From NCBI GenBank assembly GCA_024686215.1, contig JAIBDN010000015.1, forward strand, positions 1 through 45,617: a DNA stretch of 45,617 nucleotides, written 5' to 3'. The stretch comes from Gammaproteobacteria bacterium. GTDB lineage: Bacteria > Pseudomonadota > Gammaproteobacteria > Pseudomonadales > Halieaceae. The position numbers and the translations under genes are program-made. Position 1 is the first letter of the stretch; every line of letters starts with the position of its first letter. Below the pieces are notes generated by a model. It saw only the letters and a program-made list of their open reading frames with translations, was not told the DNA's origin and searched no databases. Positions 19,007 through 26,562 of this stretch are shown here, one piece after another.

Positions 19007-20053
19007 ATGGACCCGGTAGCAAACACTATGGCGCAACCGCTGGCACTACAGCACTCGATGATGGCGACCTTTATCCTGCCGGTGGCGCGGGCCCTGCGTC
19101 TGCATGGGGTAGACCCATTGGAGGTTATGGAGGAGTTGGGTATCGATGCGGCGAAAGTGGCAAACCCTGACTGGCGTATCCCCCATACCAGCTTTAATGA
19201 CTTGATGGCACGCAGTGTGGAATTGTCCGGCGATGAAGCATTCGGCCTGCTGGCCGCAGAGCAATTATTGCCCCAGGTGCTGCATGGCCTGGGCCTGGCC
19301 TGGCTGGCCAGCGATACAGTCTTTGATGGGCTGCAGCGTCTGGTACGCTTTGGCAAGTTGGTCAGTACGACTTTAGATATGCAGCTGGTGGAAGACGGTG
19401 AGCTGGTGCATATGGATCTGGGCCGGAATGTAGAAGTGGACCACTTTGCCTATGCCAGCCGTGACTATGCGGTGGGTATGGTAACCCGCATGAGCCAGAT
19501 GACCCTGGGTGAATTCCTGGCACCGGTGGCAATCGCAATAGAGCGCCCGGCCCCCCGGGAACCCGAGCGCTGGGAATATATGTTGTCCAGTCGGGTGATT
19601 TTCGCAAGTGCATCGACACGCATCACCTGGTCCCGCGCCGATATCATGGAGCCTCTGGTCACCGGCGATCCCGCACTGGCGCGGGTTAACGATGAGCAGA
19701 CCCAGGGCTATCTGGACAGTTTTCTGGCGCAAACCACTTCCCGGGAGGTGGTGGATAAAATCGTGGAAAAATTGCCAGATGGTCCGCCCAACCAGCAGCA
19801 GATAGCCGACTCCCTGCATGTCAGCAACCGTACCTTGCAGCGCAAGCTGAAGGATGAAGGCACCAGTTTTATGGATCTGTTACAGGACACCCGCTTGCAA
19901 CTGGCGCGCAAATACCTGCGTCAGCCCAGCCGCTCGGTGGTAGAAACGTCCTATCTACTCGGTTTCTCTGAGCCCAGTACCTTTTCTCGCGCCTTTAAAC
20001 GCTGGACAGGTATGGCGCCCGCCGACTTTCGCGATCATCCGCCAGAGAGTTAG
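19007..20053 (+). CDS. AraC-family transcriptional regulator
   Basis: A 348-residue regulator of the same architecture as the gene at 1351. An arabinose-binding-like domain occupies about residues 25-210. The C-terminal AraC domain has QQQIADSLHVSNRTLQRKLKDEG and then VVETSYLLGFSEPSTFSRAFKRWTG. Neither the ATG at 19007 nor the in-frame ATG at 19028 has a good SD. The gene follows two hydrolases on the same strand by 37 bases, which suggests it regulates lipid or ester metabolism (inference). Confidence 0.92.
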   Translation: MDPVANTMAQPLALQHSMMATFILPVARALRLHGVDPLEVMEELGIDAAKVANPDWRIPHTSFNDLMARSVELSGDEAFGLLAAEQLLPQVLHGLGLAWLASDTVFDGLQRLVRFGKLVSTTLDMQLVEDGELVHMDLGRNVEVDHFAYASRDYAVGMVTRMSQMTLGEFLAPVAIAIERPAPREPERWEYMLSSRVIFASASTRITWSRADIMEPLVTGDPALARVNDEQTQGYLDSFLAQTTSREVVDKIVEKLPDGPPNQQQIADSLHVSNRTLQRKLKDEGTSFMDLLQDTRLQLARKYLRQPSRSVVETSYLLGFSEPSTFSRAFKRWTGMAPADFRDHPPES

Positions 20054-20164
20054 TTCTTCACCGGAAAATTTGGCGCAGTCAGCCATGCTGCTGGCGTGCC
20101 CAGCCATGCCCTGATTTCTCCGCCCACGCTATTCTTTGCGCAAATCCATAGAGGAGCTTGTGTG

Positions 20165-20419
20165 ATGCACAACCCGGTTAGCGTTATTACTGAAAAAGTT
20201 ATGGGCACGATCAAGGGCATGGTGTATCTGGCCATGCGTGTTTCTTATCGTCGCGGTGCCACGAGTGCGGAGATCTCCGCATTCTTGAACGACTGGGCCC
20301 CCGGCGGCACTGACATGTACCACGAGGGTGTTGTTGAGCGCGTACTGCAGGACTTACACCGTGATGGCAAAGTGGACCATGCTGGAGCCCGCTGGTATCC
20401 GGTAGGCTTGGCGCATTAG
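20165..20419 (+). CDS. Small protein of unknown function, winged-helix-like
   Basis: An 84-residue protein with a good SD (AGAGGAG) before ATG 20165. The C-terminal half, with SAEISAFLNDWAPGG, VVERVLQDLHRDGKV and RWYPVGLAH, follows the helix-helix-helix-wing pattern of small DNA-binding domains. The N-terminal half (VITEKVMGTIKGMVYLAMRVSYRRG) looks amphipathic. I do not recognise a family. It lies five bases before the zinc-ribbon membrane protein, so the pair is probably co-translated. Confidence 0.75.
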   Translation: MHNPVSVITEKVMGTIKGMVYLAMRVSYRRGATSAEISAFLNDWAPGGTDMYHEGVVERVLQDLHRDGKVDHAGARWYPVGLAH

Positions 20420-20424
20420 CCGCT

Positions 20425-20814
20425 ATGTCCAGTTACTGTCCACGCTGCGGCTCTGAGCATACCGCCTCACGACGCCAGCTATTTCACTGGCTGATGGAGG
20501 GGGATACTACGCCTCTGGGCCCTTTTAATTGGTACGATCAGCGCGCCCCGGGGGCCTGTCCACCGAAGTCCCTGTTCGTCATTATTACCCTGCTGCTCCT
20601 GGGTATGACACTGCCACTGGCCGGGTTGTGGATGCTGGGGCACTTTATGGCTTTAGGGTGGCTGGCATTGCTCAGCGTAGTGCTGCTGGCAGCGCTGCTA
20701 TTTGACGTGCTGGCGACCTACCGTCGCTACAAAGACTGGGGCGGTCAGTGGTTGTGCGGCGACTGCCGCGCAGTGTTCAATGTAGCGGCTGTCCGGCACG
20801 ATAATTTCGCTTGA
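20425..20814 (+). CDS. Unknown membrane protein with split zinc-ribbon cysteines
   Basis: A 129-residue protein with CPRC at residues 5-8, two transmembrane helices at about 49-71 and 75-96, and CGDC at 111-114. If both helices cross the membrane, the two Cys pairs lie on the same side and could together bind one zinc. I do not recognise the family. The gene starts five bases after the winged-helix-like gene. It may link a membrane signal to that partner (inference). Confidence 0.78.
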   Translation: MSSYCPRCGSEHTASRRQLFHWLMEGDTTPLGPFNWYDQRAPGACPPKSLFVIITLLLLGMTLPLAGLWMLGHFMALGWLALLSVVLLAALLFDVLATYRRYKDWGGQWLCGDCRAVFNVAAVRHDNFA

Positions 20815-20890
20815 ATTGATCCAGGCCACTTCCCACCTGACGGTGAAGCACTATAATCCTTGTTGGGGATAACCTGGCAGGAAATTTATT

Positions 20891-21760
20891 ATGGGCAAAA
20901 TGCTGATCATTGCAGACCAGAAGGGCGTCGGTTATGCCACGCCAAGAGGCCTGGAATTGGCCCGTGGTCTGGGTTATGACATCGACGTGGTAGCCTTCAT
21001 TTACGCACCCTTGAAGCGCTTGAAGCTGAAAGCGCCGGAGCAGGCGAGTGTTAAAAAACGCTTGCTGGAGGATCGTGAACAAGAGGTCCAGAAGCGCATT
21101 GACAAGAACGCCAGAGATGGACAAAACGTCAAGCTTAAGGTGGTGTGGGAAAAAAACATTGATAACTGGGTAAGCCGTCAATGTGCCAGTGGTAAATATC
21201 TCGCGGTGATCAAGACCGGTAGCAATACGGACTCCCTGGTACATACCTCTACGGATTGGCAGTTATTGCGTGAGTGTCCCACGGCGGTGCTGCTGGTTGC
21301 CGCAAAAAGATGGCACCGTACCCACCCGGTACTGGTCACCCTGGACCTGTCCAGTACCGTTGCCACCAAGCGTAAACTGAATGACAAAGTGCTTGCGCAT
21401 GGCAAAGCCCTGGCGCAAACGTTGGGCGTAGAATTGGAAATTATCACTGCCATCGAAATACCTACCTTGCTCTCTGATCTGGATCTGGTGGATCCCATCG
21501 CGTATGTGCGCGACGCGATGACAGATATACAGCCCCAGATTGACAAGCTGGCGGCGGCGCACGATATTCCGGTCAGCGCCTTTCGCTGTAAACGCGGTCC
21601 CGTAGAGAAGGTGATCACCAGTCGCGCGGCTAAAGTCCGAGCGCAAATCGTGGTCATGGGCACGGTGGCCAGATCTGGAGTCACCGCCCGCCTGTTGGGC
21701 AACACCGCCGAGAAAGTATTGCGGCATATGAAGACCGACGTGCTGGCAATCAAGCCTTAA
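20891..21760 (+). CDS. uspE: Tandem universal stress protein, UspE-like
   Basis: A 289-residue protein made of two UspA folds. The first (about 1-140) begins MGKMLIIADQKG. The second (about 145-289) ends with VVMGTVARSGVTARLLGNTAEKVL, the G-2X-G-9X-G-S/T type ATP-binding motif, and HMKTDVLAIKP. This layout and length are those of UspE. Such proteins support survival under starvation and oxidative or envelope stress. The first domain lacks a clear nucleotide motif. The SD is GCAGGAAA. A second, divergent USP-like gene lies at 28118. Confidence 0.87.
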   Translation: MGKMLIIADQKGVGYATPRGLELARGLGYDIDVVAFIYAPLKRLKLKAPEQASVKKRLLEDREQEVQKRIDKNARDGQNVKLKVVWEKNIDNWVSRQCASGKYLAVIKTGSNTDSLVHTSTDWQLLRECPTAVLLVAAKRWHRTHPVLVTLDLSSTVATKRKLNDKVLAHGKALAQTLGVELEIITAIEIPTLLSDLDLVDPIAYVRDAMTDIQPQIDKLAAAHDIPVSAFRCKRGPVEKVITSRAAKVRAQIVVMGTVARSGVTARLLGNTAEKVLRHMKTDVLAIKP

Positions 21761-21817
21761 GTAGACTTTTTTAATGTAAATATTTGCTATTTTGTAAAAT
21801 CGTACTATTTTTTAAGA

Positions 21818-21924
21818 AGCACGTTGCATTCCCTGCACGTGCTGACACGTCCCCTGGCCGATGTTTCTGCCCCGAAGCATACGGCTATTGGCCCGCTATC
21901 ATCCCATGGTAAGCGGGCTTTTTT
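21818..21924 (+). ncRNA. Candidate small RNA or structured 3' UTR
   Basis: AGCACGT (21818-21824) pairs perfectly with ACGTGCT (21837-21843), and after one unpaired T the stem continues GCA/TGC. About 50 bases later comes a strong intrinsic terminator. TAAAAT at 21794-21799 could be a -10 for a start near 21807. Length (about 110 bases), stem and terminal T-run fit an sRNA. It could equally be the long 3' UTR of the usp gene that ends at 21760. Confidence 0.4.
21891..21924 (+). terminator. Intrinsic terminator
   Basis: GCCCGCT (21891-21897) pairs with AGCGGGC (21912-21918) around 14 bases, followed directly by TTTTTT (21919-21924). It ends the usp transcript or the candidate small RNA. Confidence 0.85.
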
Positions 21925-22100
21925 GTGCTTTTAAATAGATATATAGAGTAGCTTCTTAAAGTAATTTCTAGCTAACGCGAACGCGCTGTCGCAAATGGTC
22001 ATGCTGTTGTCGCACCCAGCCATGTAGCAAAACCCCGCGCAACCGTATTCTTACTCCCGTGATCGAGACAAAGACAAACACAGACACAGGAGTCAAGAAT

Positions 22101-22505
22101 ATGCACGAACTGGTAATGAGAATTAAAGAGCCTGAGCTGTGTTATGTGTTTGCCGCAAATGCGACTCACCGGGGGCACCCGGAACTGGCGCTACAGGCTC
22201 ATCGTAGAGCTGTAGACCTGAGGGCAGAAGCGCATGCCACGTCAAATGAGGCAGAGCTGGCGGCGGTTCGCGCGATTTACGCCTACGAGGAAGCCCTGAG
22301 CTATAGCAAAGGTAAGCGTATCAGGGCGACCGGCACCTGGCAGTTGGTGAATCGCCACGGGCTGTTGAGCGCTTTGCACCGGCGCCTGGACTCCCGCGGC
22401 TTAGATGAAGTTGCTCCGGTACTGAAAGAGCTGGGCATGGAAGATTATAGTTTTGCAGCGGTGCGCGAAGCGCACCCGGATGCCTTCAGCGCGCTAGCGG
22501 CTTGA
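22101..22505 (+). CDS. Hypothetical protein, 134 residues
   Basis: The ATG at 22101 has AGGAG eight bases upstream and is preferred to a GTG at 22059. The protein is soluble and mostly helical, with PELCYVFAANATHRGHPELALQAHRRAV near the N-terminus and a run of Ala/Glu/Arg-rich helix after it. The second half, RATGTWQLVNRHGLLSALHRRLDS, resembles a DNA- or RNA-contacting helical region only in charge. I do not recognise a family. It stands alone between two non-coding stretches and is followed by two terminators. Confidence 0.72.
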   Translation: MHELVMRIKEPELCYVFAANATHRGHPELALQAHRRAVDLRAEAHATSNEAELAAVRAIYAYEEALSYSKGKRIRATGTWQLVNRHGLLSALHRRLDSRGLDEVAPVLKELGMEDYSFAAVREAHPDAFSALAA

Positions 22506-22545
22506 GGGTATCGAAAACGGTTTGCTAGCAAAGTTCCCTACCTTG

Positions 22546-22590
22546 GCCCGGTCCCCATTAGTACTCGGGGATACAACCGGGCTATTTTTT
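22546..22590 (+). terminator. Two-tier intrinsic terminator
   Basis: GCCCGGT (22546-22552) pairs with ACCGGGC (22576-22582). Inside, CCCC (22553-22556) pairs with GGGG (22567-22570). A run of six T (22585-22590) follows after TA. It lies about 40 bases after the stop of the 134-residue gene. Confidence 0.8.
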
Positions 22591-22648
22591 AGGGCCTTGT
22601 GACAGACACACCCATCCAGAATCCCCTGTAGGTATAAATCCCTACTTC

Positions 22649-22675
22649 GCCCGGCTCTTAGCCGGGCTTTTTTTT
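22649..22675 (+). terminator. Strong intrinsic terminator
   Basis: GCCCGGCT (22649-22656) and AGCCGGGC (22660-22667) form a perfect 8-bp stem with a CTT loop, followed by eight T (22668-22675). It lies 59 bases beyond another terminator, so it either backs that one up or ends a short separate transcript. Confidence 0.9.
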
Positions 22676-22808
22676 GCCCTTACGTCACGCCGTCGTTGCT
22701 CGCATCGCGCATGGCTTGACCCAGGTCAGTCCGCTAAGAATTCATCGACCAATAGTTGCCTTCGGGGCTATTGTTTGCCGTCAAAGTAGTTTAGATTGGA
22801 TCGCTGAA

Positions 22809-22830
22809 TTGCGTGAGAAAAAGCACGCAA
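22809..22830. promoter_or_regulatory. Perfect dyad in the ppk leader
   Basis: TTGCGTG (22809-22815) and CACGCAA (22824-22830) are perfect inverted repeats around AGAAAAAG, 40 bases before the ppk start. It could be a repressor operator or an mRNA hairpin. Confidence 0.45.
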
Positions 22831-22841
22831 GTATCCGTGTT

Positions 22842-22861
22842 CTATGACATTTCTGTTACAG
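22842..22861 (-). promoter_or_regulatory. Pho-box-like sequence before ppk
   Basis: Read on the minus strand, this is CTGTAACAGAAATGTCATAG: two TGT-containing half-sites 11 bp apart, close to the PhoB consensus of paired CTGTCAT repeats. It points away from ppk and lies only 8 bases before its start codon, an odd place for an activator site. Confidence 0.35.
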
Positions 22862-22869
22862 GGAGCGAC

Positions 22870-25011
22870 ATGCCCAACCCTATCAAGACGCGTCTTGCCG
22901 ATCTTCTTGATCACGATCTCTTCACCCCGCGAGAGTTAAGCTGGCTGTCGTTCAATGCCCGGGTACTGCAGGAGGCCGCGGATAGCTCGGTGCCGGTGAT
23001 TGAGCGCTTACGCTACCTGGGTATCTTTTCCAACAATTCCGATGAATTCTTTCGCGTCAGGGTCGCCGAGGTGCGGCGCTTGATATCTGTTGCCGGTGGT
23101 GCGAACAAGCAGCAATCCAAAGAGTTGCTGGCAGCGATACAAAAACGCGTGAGCGACCTGCAGCGCGAGTTTGATCGCAACTACAAGGAAATTGTGCAGG
23201 AGTTGGCCGCCAGGCGCATCTACATGATCAATGAGTTGCAGTTGGATCAGGGGCAGGCAGAGTTCGTGCAGTCCTATTTCGATAGCACCGTGTTGCCGGA
23301 GCTGGAACCGATACTGCTGCAGGAGTCCCAGGCAATCCCTGCGCTGAATGATGAATCCCTGTACCTGGCTGTCGATATTAAATCTGCAGACAAATATCAC
23401 TATGCGGTGGTGGAAGTGCCCACCGATCGCCTGGACCGTTTTGTGGAAATTCCGCGCAGGAAGGGCAAGGCGGGTAAGGTATTCATTGTTCTGGACAATA
23501 TTATCCGCGCCTGTCTGCCGCAGATCTTTCGCGGGGTTCTCCCGGTGGATTCCGCCGAGGCCTATTGTTTCAAGTTTTCCCGCGACGCCGAACTGGAGAT
23601 AGATGCCGGTATTCTGCAGAGCCTGATCGACAAAATGGCCACCAGCCTGAAGCAGCGCCGCAAGGCCGATGCCGTGCGCATGGTCTACGATGGAAAAATG
23701 CCACAGCGTCTTCTGGACTATATCTGTGCACGCTTCGGTTTCGGCAAATATGACAGCCTTATTGCCGGTGGTCGTTATCACAACTCCAAGGACTTCATGA
23801 GCTTTCCCAATGTGGGTCCGAAATACCTGGAGTTTAAGCCGCTGCCGCCGATTCGGGTAGCGCGCCTGGATGAGCCGGGCAGTATCTTCGATGCCATTCG
23901 CGAACGTGATGTATTCCTGTATTACCCCTACCACCCGTTTGACTACGTGATCGACTTTCTCAAGACCGCGGCACTGGATCCTGATGTTACGGCGATTAAA
24001 ATTTGCCTGTACCGGGTGGCCAAGAACTCCCGGGTCATCGATGCCCTGGTTAACGCGGTTGATAATGGCAAGCGCGTACTGGCGGTCGTAGAGCTTGCCG
24101 CTCGCTTTGACGAAGAGGCCAATATTAACTGGGCACAGCGGCTTACCGAAAATGGGATTCGCGTGATCTTTGGTATTCCCGGTCTGAAGGTGCATAGCAA
24201 GCTCATTCTCGTCGAGCGCAGGGAGGGCAGTGCCACCCGGTTCTACAGCCATATTGGCACCGGAAATTTCAATGAAAAGACCGCAAGGGTGTATACCGAT
24301 TTTACCTTGATTACCTATGACCAGAATGTGGGTAGGGATGTATTCAACGTTTTTGACTTCCTGCAGTACACCTACAGGCGACCGGATTATCGCTTGCTGC
24401 TGGTGTCGCCTCACAGCTCCCGCTCTGGACTGCTGGAACTTATAGATCAGGAAATTGCTAATGCCCAGGGGGGCTATCGCGCCTCGATGACCTTGAAGTG
24501 CAATAACCTGGTGGACAAGGAGTTGGTTACCAAGCTTTACGAGGCGAGTGAAAGCGGGGTGGAAATCCGTTTGATCATTCGCGGCATGTGCTCGCTGCTG
24601 CCCGGCGTAAAAGGTATTTCCGAAAATATTCAGGCGATCAGTATTGTGGATCGCTACCTGGAACATCCCCGCGCCTACGTGTTCTATAACCGCGGTAATC
24701 CGCGCTATCTCATAGGTTCTGCCGACCTGATGACGCGCAATCTGGATTATCGCGTGGAGGTGCTGTGCCCAATTTTTGACGAGAAGGCTCAGCGCCTCAT
24801 TCAGGATGTGCTGGATCAGCAGTGGCACGACAATGTCAAAGCGCGGGTACTGGACCAAAACCAGCTGAATCACTATGTTGATACTAAAAAGAAAGTGGCG
24901 CGTATTCGTTCGCAGGAGAGTATTCACCGTTACCTGTCGAGCGGTAAGTTACCGCGTTACCCCAAGTCTCGTATGAATATCCCTGCCAAGCGGCGACGTA
25001 AATTGCAGTGA
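22870..25011 (+). CDS. ppk: Polyphosphate kinase 1
   Basis: A 713-residue enzyme that reversibly builds polyphosphate from ATP. The N-terminal domain has ELSWLSFNARVLQEA and NNSDEFFRVRVAEVRRL. The phospholipase-D-like catalytic domains have GLKVHSKLILV, with the phosphorylated His442, and SHIGTGNFNEKTARVYTDF, with His461. Their 19-residue spacing equals that of E. coli H435/H454. The start at 22870 follows GGGAG; a GTG at 22813 would add an N-terminus not seen in the family. No exopolyphosphatase gene is adjacent. The leader contains a dyad and a Pho-box-like element. Confidence 0.96.
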   Translation: MPNPIKTRLADLLDHDLFTPRELSWLSFNARVLQEAADSSVPVIERLRYLGIFSNNSDEFFRVRVAEVRRLISVAGGANKQQSKELLAAIQKRVSDLQREFDRNYKEIVQELAARRIYMINELQLDQGQAEFVQSYFDSTVLPELEPILLQESQAIPALNDESLYLAVDIKSADKYHYAVVEVPTDRLDRFVEIPRRKGKAGKVFIVLDNIIRACLPQIFRGVLPVDSAEAYCFKFSRDAELEIDAGILQSLIDKMATSLKQRRKADAVRMVYDGKMPQRLLDYICARFGFGKYDSLIAGGRYHNSKDFMSFPNVGPKYLEFKPLPPIRVARLDEPGSIFDAIRERDVFLYYPYHPFDYVIDFLKTAALDPDVTAIKICLYRVAKNSRVIDALVNAVDNGKRVLAVVELAARFDEEANINWAQRLTENGIRVIFGIPGLKVHSKLILVERREGSATRFYSHIGTGNFNEKTARVYTDFTLITYDQNVGRDVFNVFDFLQYTYRRPDYRLLLVSPHSSRSGLLELIDQEIANAQGGYRASMTLKCNNLVDKELVTKLYEASESGVEIRLIIRGMCSLLPGVKGISENIQAISIVDRYLEHPRAYVFYNRGNPRYLIGSADLMTRNLDYRVEVLCPIFDEKAQRLIQDVLDQQWHDNVKARVLDQNQLNHYVDTKKKVARIRSQESIHRYLSSGKLPRYPKSRMNIPAKRRRKLQ

Positions 25012-25076
25012 ATTCTGGTTGTTTCCAGGTGTAGCTACGGTAGACTCTTGCGTTCACTCAATTCAAGGGAAAGTAC

Positions 25077-25445
25077 ATGTTAGCCTATGTCACTGTTGGT
25101 ACTGCCGACATCGAGAAAGCCAAGGCCTTCTATTCTGAACTGTTCGCCGATCTCGGCGGTAAACTGGTGATGGACCTGGGTCGCCTGGCGGCTTTTGGCA
25201 CCGACGCGGGTGGAGCGATGTTTGCTGTATGCACCCCCTTTAACGAAGGTGACGCCCAGCCCGGAAACGGCAATATGGTCGCTATTCCTGGTGGGTCACG
25301 AGAAATGGTCGATAAGCTGTATGCCAAGGCGCTTGCGCTGGGTGGTGCCGACGAGGGTGCTCCCGGTGAGCGCATGGACGGTTTTTATGGTGGCTATTTC
25401 AGAGACCTCGATGGCAATAAAATGTGCTTCTGTCACTTTGGCTAA
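25077..25445 (+). CDS. VOC-family (glyoxalase/bleomycin-resistance-like) protein
   Basis: A 122-residue single VOC domain. LAYVTVGTADIEKAKAFYSELFADLG is the typical first beta-alpha unit, and GYFRDLDGNKMCFCHFG the last strand with the usual DPDGN-type turn (here DLDGN). Metal ligands expected in enzymatic members (His, Glu) are not all obvious, so it may bind rather than transform its ligand. The SD AAGGGAAAG precedes ATG. The gene stands alone after ppk. Confidence 0.87.
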   Translation: MLAYVTVGTADIEKAKAFYSELFADLGGKLVMDLGRLAAFGTDAGGAMFAVCTPFNEGDAQPGNGNMVAIPGGSREMVDKLYAKALALGGADEGAPGERMDGFYGGYFRDLDGNKMCFCHFG

Positions 25446-25603
25446 AAGCGGTTGTTCATCACAGTCTAATAATCGGCGTGGCAGGCGTTAGCGGGCAGGC
25501 GACAATGTTTTCTGCTATCTCTGCCAACTGAATGGCGCGCTGTATTTGCTAAAGCTGTTGAGCTTATAGATAAACAGGTACTTAGACCTCAGGGATTATA
25601 ACC

Positions 25604-26545
25604 ATGGCAGGTAGCAGCTTACTGGTGTTACTGGACGATATCGCCGCAGTGCTTGACGACGTGGCGATGATGACCAAGGTGGCCGCAAAGAAAACTGCCG
25701 GTGTACTGGGCGATGACCTGGCGGTCAACGCAGAAAAAGTAACCGGTGTGCGCGCAGATCGTGAGCTGCCGGTGGTGTGGGCGGTTGCCAAGGGCTCGAT
25801 GCGTAATAAGTGCATTCTGGTGCCCGCGGCGCTGATTATTTCACTGGTGGCGCCCTGGTTGATTACACCCTTGCTCATAATGGGTGGATTGTACTTGTGC
25901 TTCGAGGGCTTTGAGAAGGTGGCCCACAAGTTCCTGCACAGCGCGGCGGAAGATGAAGCCCATCACGAAGACCTGGTAGAGCACCTGGCCGATCCCTCTG
26001 TCGACCTGGTGGCCTACGAAAAAGACAAGATCAAGGGGGCTGTGCGCACCGATTTCATATTGTCCGCAGAAATCATTGTGCTAACACTCGGCGTCGTTGC
26101 CGAGATGTCCTTTACTACCCAGGTACTGGTGGTTGCCGGTATAGCCTTTATCATGACAGTCGGTGTCTATGGCCTGGTGGCGGGTATTGTGAAACTGGAT
26201 GACGCGGGCTTGTACCTGATGCAGCGTGAGGGGGAGGGTGCCTGGGTCAAATGCCAGCATTGGTTCGGTCAGCGCTTACTGGACTTCGCTCCCTGGTTAA
26301 TGAAAGCCCTTGCCTTTGTCGGCACGGTGGCAATGTTTATGGTGGGTGGCGGTATTCTGATACACGGCATTCACATGCTGGATGTGTGGATCAAGAGCCT
26401 GACCCAGCTAGTGGGGGGTATCAGTTCTGTCGGCCCGGTATTAGCGGCCTTGACGCCCACCCTCGCAGGCATCGTTGTGGGTATGCTGGCAGGCGCAATG
26501 GTGCTGGGGGCGGTGACACTGTGGCAGCGTCTGCGAGCCGCCTGA
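25604..26545 (+). CDS. DUF808 inner-membrane protein, YedI-like
   Basis: A 313-residue membrane protein of the DUF808/YedI family. The conserved N-terminus MAGSSLLVLLDDIAAVLDDVA and the following MTKVAAKKTAGVLGDDLAVNAEKV are diagnostic. About six hydrophobic segments follow, with a charged loop (HHEDLVEHLADPSVDLVAYEKDK) after the second. Its function is not known. AGGGA precedes the start. It converges with the HerA-like gene across 17 bases. Confidence 0.92.
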   Translation: MAGSSLLVLLDDIAAVLDDVAMMTKVAAKKTAGVLGDDLAVNAEKVTGVRADRELPVVWAVAKGSMRNKCILVPAALIISLVAPWLITPLLIMGGLYLCFEGFEKVAHKFLHSAAEDEAHHEDLVEHLADPSVDLVAYEKDKIKGAVRTDFILSAEIIVLTLGVVAEMSFTTQVLVVAGIAFIMTVGVYGLVAGIVKLDDAGLYLMQREGEGAWVKCQHWFGQRLLDFAPWLMKALAFVGTVAMFMVGGGILIHGIHMLDVWIKSLTQLVGGISSVGPVLAALTPTLAGIVVGMLAGAMVLGAVTLWQRLRAA

Positions 26546-26557
26546 TGGGCATGCCCA
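26546..26557. other. 12-bp perfect palindrome between convergent genes
   Basis: TGGGCATGCCCA fills most of the 17-base gap between the convergent DUF808 and HerA-like genes. As RNA it gives only a 4-bp stem, so it is a poor terminator. It is recorded as the only structure in the gap. Confidence 0.35.
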
Positions 26558-26562
26558 CCACA

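Larger units (their letters stand above)
21761..22100. other. 340-base non-coding stretch with structured elements
   Basis: No credible gene lies in this gap. It holds an AT-rich segment (21761-21815), a 10-bp hairpin at 21818-21843, a T-tailed terminator at 21891-21924, and then about 130 bases before the SD of the gene at 22101. That last part probably holds that gene's promoter, though I see no convincing -35/-10 pair. Confidence 0.5.
22506..22869. other. 364-base non-coding stretch upstream of ppk
   Basis: No gene is seen. The stretch contains two T-tailed hairpins (22546-22590 and 22649-22675), then a 6-bp dyad CAATAG/CTATTG (22750-22755, 22768-22773), a 7-bp dyad (22809-22830) and a Pho-box-like sequence (22842-22861). 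The first half ends upstream transcription; the second half is the likely promoter and leader of ppk. Confidence 0.55.

Noticed and set aside
22624..22648. Possible riboswitch-like leader between the tandem terminators
   Set aside because: The segment is too short, and I could not match it to a known aptamer core; it is kept only as a possible short transcript.
23008..24927. Long minus-strand open frame (639 codons) opposite ppk
   Set aside because: It lies wholly inside the ppk gene, whose motifs and both catalytic histidines are unmistakable. The frame has no SD and a composition typical of an antisense shadow.
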